From positions 1-28,257 of the forward strand of contig NW_003125411.1 in NCBI RefSeq assembly GCF_000003605.2: DNA of 28,257 nt, read 5' to 3'. Shown one piece after another: positions 1 through 28,257 of this stretch. The notes under the pieces are model-generated. The model saw only the letters and a list, made by a program, of their open reading frames with translations. It did not search any database and had not been told where the DNA came from. Position 1 is the first letter of the stretch, and the number at the start of each line of letters is the position of its first letter. A program made the translations under genes and the position numbers. This stretch comes from Saccoglossus kowalevskii (lineage: Eukaryota; Hemichordata; Enteropneusta; Harrimaniidae).

Positions 1-507
1 ACTGTATTTGCCAATACATGAATCACTGCAGTAGTCGCAGGACAATGACACTGTATTTGCCAATACATGAATCACTGCTGTAGTCACGGGACAAGGACAC
101 TGTATTTGCCAATACATGAATCACTGCTGTAGTCGCAGGACAAGGACACTGTATTTGCCAATACATGAATCACTGCAGTAGTCACAGGACAAGGACACTG
201 CATTTGCCAATACATGAATCACTGCAGTAGTCGCAGGACAATGACACTGTATTTGCCAATACATGAATCACTGCTGTAGTCACAGGACAAGGACACTGTA
301 TTTGCCAATACATGAATCACTGCTGTAGTCACAGGACAAGGACACTGCATTTGCCAATACATGAATCACTGCAGTAGTCGCAGGACAATGACACTGTATT
401 TGCCAATACATGAATCACTGCTGTAGTCGCCGGACAAGAACACTGTATTTGCCAATACATGAATCACTGCAGTAGTCGCAGGACAAGGACTCTGTATTTG
501 CCAATAC
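1..507. repeat. 49-bp minisatellite, about 10.3 copies, continues off the left edge
   Basis: Units begin at 1, 50, 99, 148, 197, 246, 295, 344, 393 and 442, with a partial unit at 491-507. Each holds the small inverted repeat GTATTTGCCAATAC (loop TGCC; GCATT in units 5 and 8). Variable sites are CTGCAG or CTGCTG, CGCAGG or CACAGG, and AATGAC or AAGGAC. Units 5 and 8 share the same rare variants, hinting at a three-unit (147-bp) higher-order period. Confidence 0.97.
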
Positions 508-1044
508 CAACACTGCACCAACTAATTTAGAATGTTATAAACATTCAAAACTGAGTAACAGCCAATTTCGAACCAAACATTTGATGCTTTCGTGCTGCCA
601 TTGTTCATAAAAGTTTAAACGACCAGGGGTGCTACTTTTAGAACTTTTTTATTGCATTTGGCCTGAAATAGCATTTTATTTCAATTAATAGAAAAACGAT
701 TACTAGATATGTATGCTATATTTGAATGTTGTTGAATGCATTAAATTGAAAAAAAAATCAGTATTTTCCGAACATTCACTTGGCAGAGTGATTAAAGGTG
801 CAAAGTTATAAAGTAAAATTAAGATAGCGTAAGTGATTACTTTTGCAATACTACGTACTTCTAATACGCCAAGATTATAGTTTACATTATAATTGGATTA
901 CTGTTGATCTGATGTAAAATGACGTCAATATCTAAAAAATGAAAATCATTGAAAGTGGTAATATTCAAATGCACGTATGTGAAAAATTAATGTAATAAGT
1001 GTAATCCCAAATAAATCTTTCTGGTAACGTTATCACAAAAAAAC
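508..1044 (-). promoter_or_regulatory. 3' UTR with candidate poly(A) signals
   Basis: AT-rich sequence downstream of the stop codon. AATAAA hexamers on the minus strand lie at 675-680 and 648-653, about 370-400 nt after the stop, which is a plausible 3' UTR length. No other gene signal is seen before the minisatellite. Confidence 0.55.
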
Positions 1045-27881
<26,837 letters not shown>

Positions 27882-28138
27882 CTATCAAAAACAGTAAATA
27901 CACATTAATCTCCTACTCATTGTTTCCGGCATTGTGTTGTTTGTTAATTAATAAACAAGATAATTATGATTAATGTACCAATTTCATATTTTTTTAGAAC
28001 AGGTTGCATTCGGGAAAAGATAAATATCTTGGATCTTAGTGAAAGAGACCTGTTGCCATGAAATATGAGATTTTAGATAGATCCTTCTCCAGTGTACAAT
28101 CACCCAACAAATTTTGACGATTTTTGATGAGCTAGAAC
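27882..28138 (-). other. intron upstream of the first exon in the window
   Basis: Pyrimidine-containing acceptor region at 27882-27895, otherwise AT-rich with no exon. The preceding exons of the gene lie beyond 28257. Confidence 0.65.
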
Positions 28139-28257
28139 CACAGTCCCTCTATCCCCGGTCTAGAAACGGTCATTGTATTAGGTGTGAATTGGTCTCCTTC
28201 CCTGGCAAAGGCGCATTGCGGGTGTGGGCAAAGCATTGTCACGTGATCAGTACGTGA
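28139..28257. mobile_element. partial copy of the same DNA transposon, runs off the right edge
   Basis: Starts CACAGTCCCTCTATCCCCGG and continues with CTGGCAAAGGCGCATTGCGG and GCATTGTCACGTGATCAGTA, matching the reversed right end of the 25638-26774 copy. About 24 extra bases follow the inverted repeat (after 28166). The element faces the other copy. Confidence 0.88.

Noticed and set aside
1-507. CRISPR-like array
   Set aside because: Units are contiguous 49-bp tandem copies with no unique spacers, in a eukaryotic genome.

Overview
This is eukaryotic genomic DNA, AT-rich and intron-rich, almost certainly from a marine invertebrate (lophotrochozoan or similar). Nearly everything belongs to one minus-strand gene. 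I reconstructed 23 coding exons running from 27881 down to a stop codon at 1045-1047. All joins use GT/AG sites and keep phase; they sum to exactly 1469 codons (1468 residues plus stop). The 5' end of the gene (signal peptide, promoter) lies beyond the right edge. Residue numbers below (r1, r2...) count from the first codon inside the window.

The protein reads: unrecognised N-terminal region (r1-109), NIDO (about r110-347), IPT/TIG E-set (r348-433), a beta-rich linker (r434-538), AMOP (r539 to about r640), VWD with a GDPH cleavage motif (about r722-991), six sushi/CCP domains of 58 residues each (r992-1339), one transmembrane helix (about r1349-1376) and a cytoplasmic tail of about 90 residues with an NPVY motif. 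This is the architecture of Mesh, the septate-junction protein of arthropods, and its relatives SUSD2 and MUC4, but with six sushi domains instead of one.

Layout from left to right. 1-507: a 49-bp minisatellite. About 508-1044: 3' UTR with poly(A) signals. 1045-8788: the 3' half of the gene, exon-dense (tail, TM, sushi, VWD, AMOP). 8789-15070: a 6.3-kb intron with a possible TTAA-flanked transposon. 15071-16276: IPT and last NIDO exons. 16277-21794: an intron filled by two minus-strand non-LTR retrotransposon copies, one carrying a 7 x 48-bp in-frame repeat inside its reverse transcriptase. 21795-22518: NIDO exons. 22519-25322: an intron with a plus-strand reverse-transcriptase fragment and an inverted-repeat element that was itself invaded by an LTR-like insert. 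25323-28257: the N-terminal exons, between two inverted copies of a short DNA transposon.

No second protein-coding gene, tRNA, rRNA or CRISPR array is supported. There is no operon-like system here; what is unusual is the expanded sushi tract and the layered transposon insertions.
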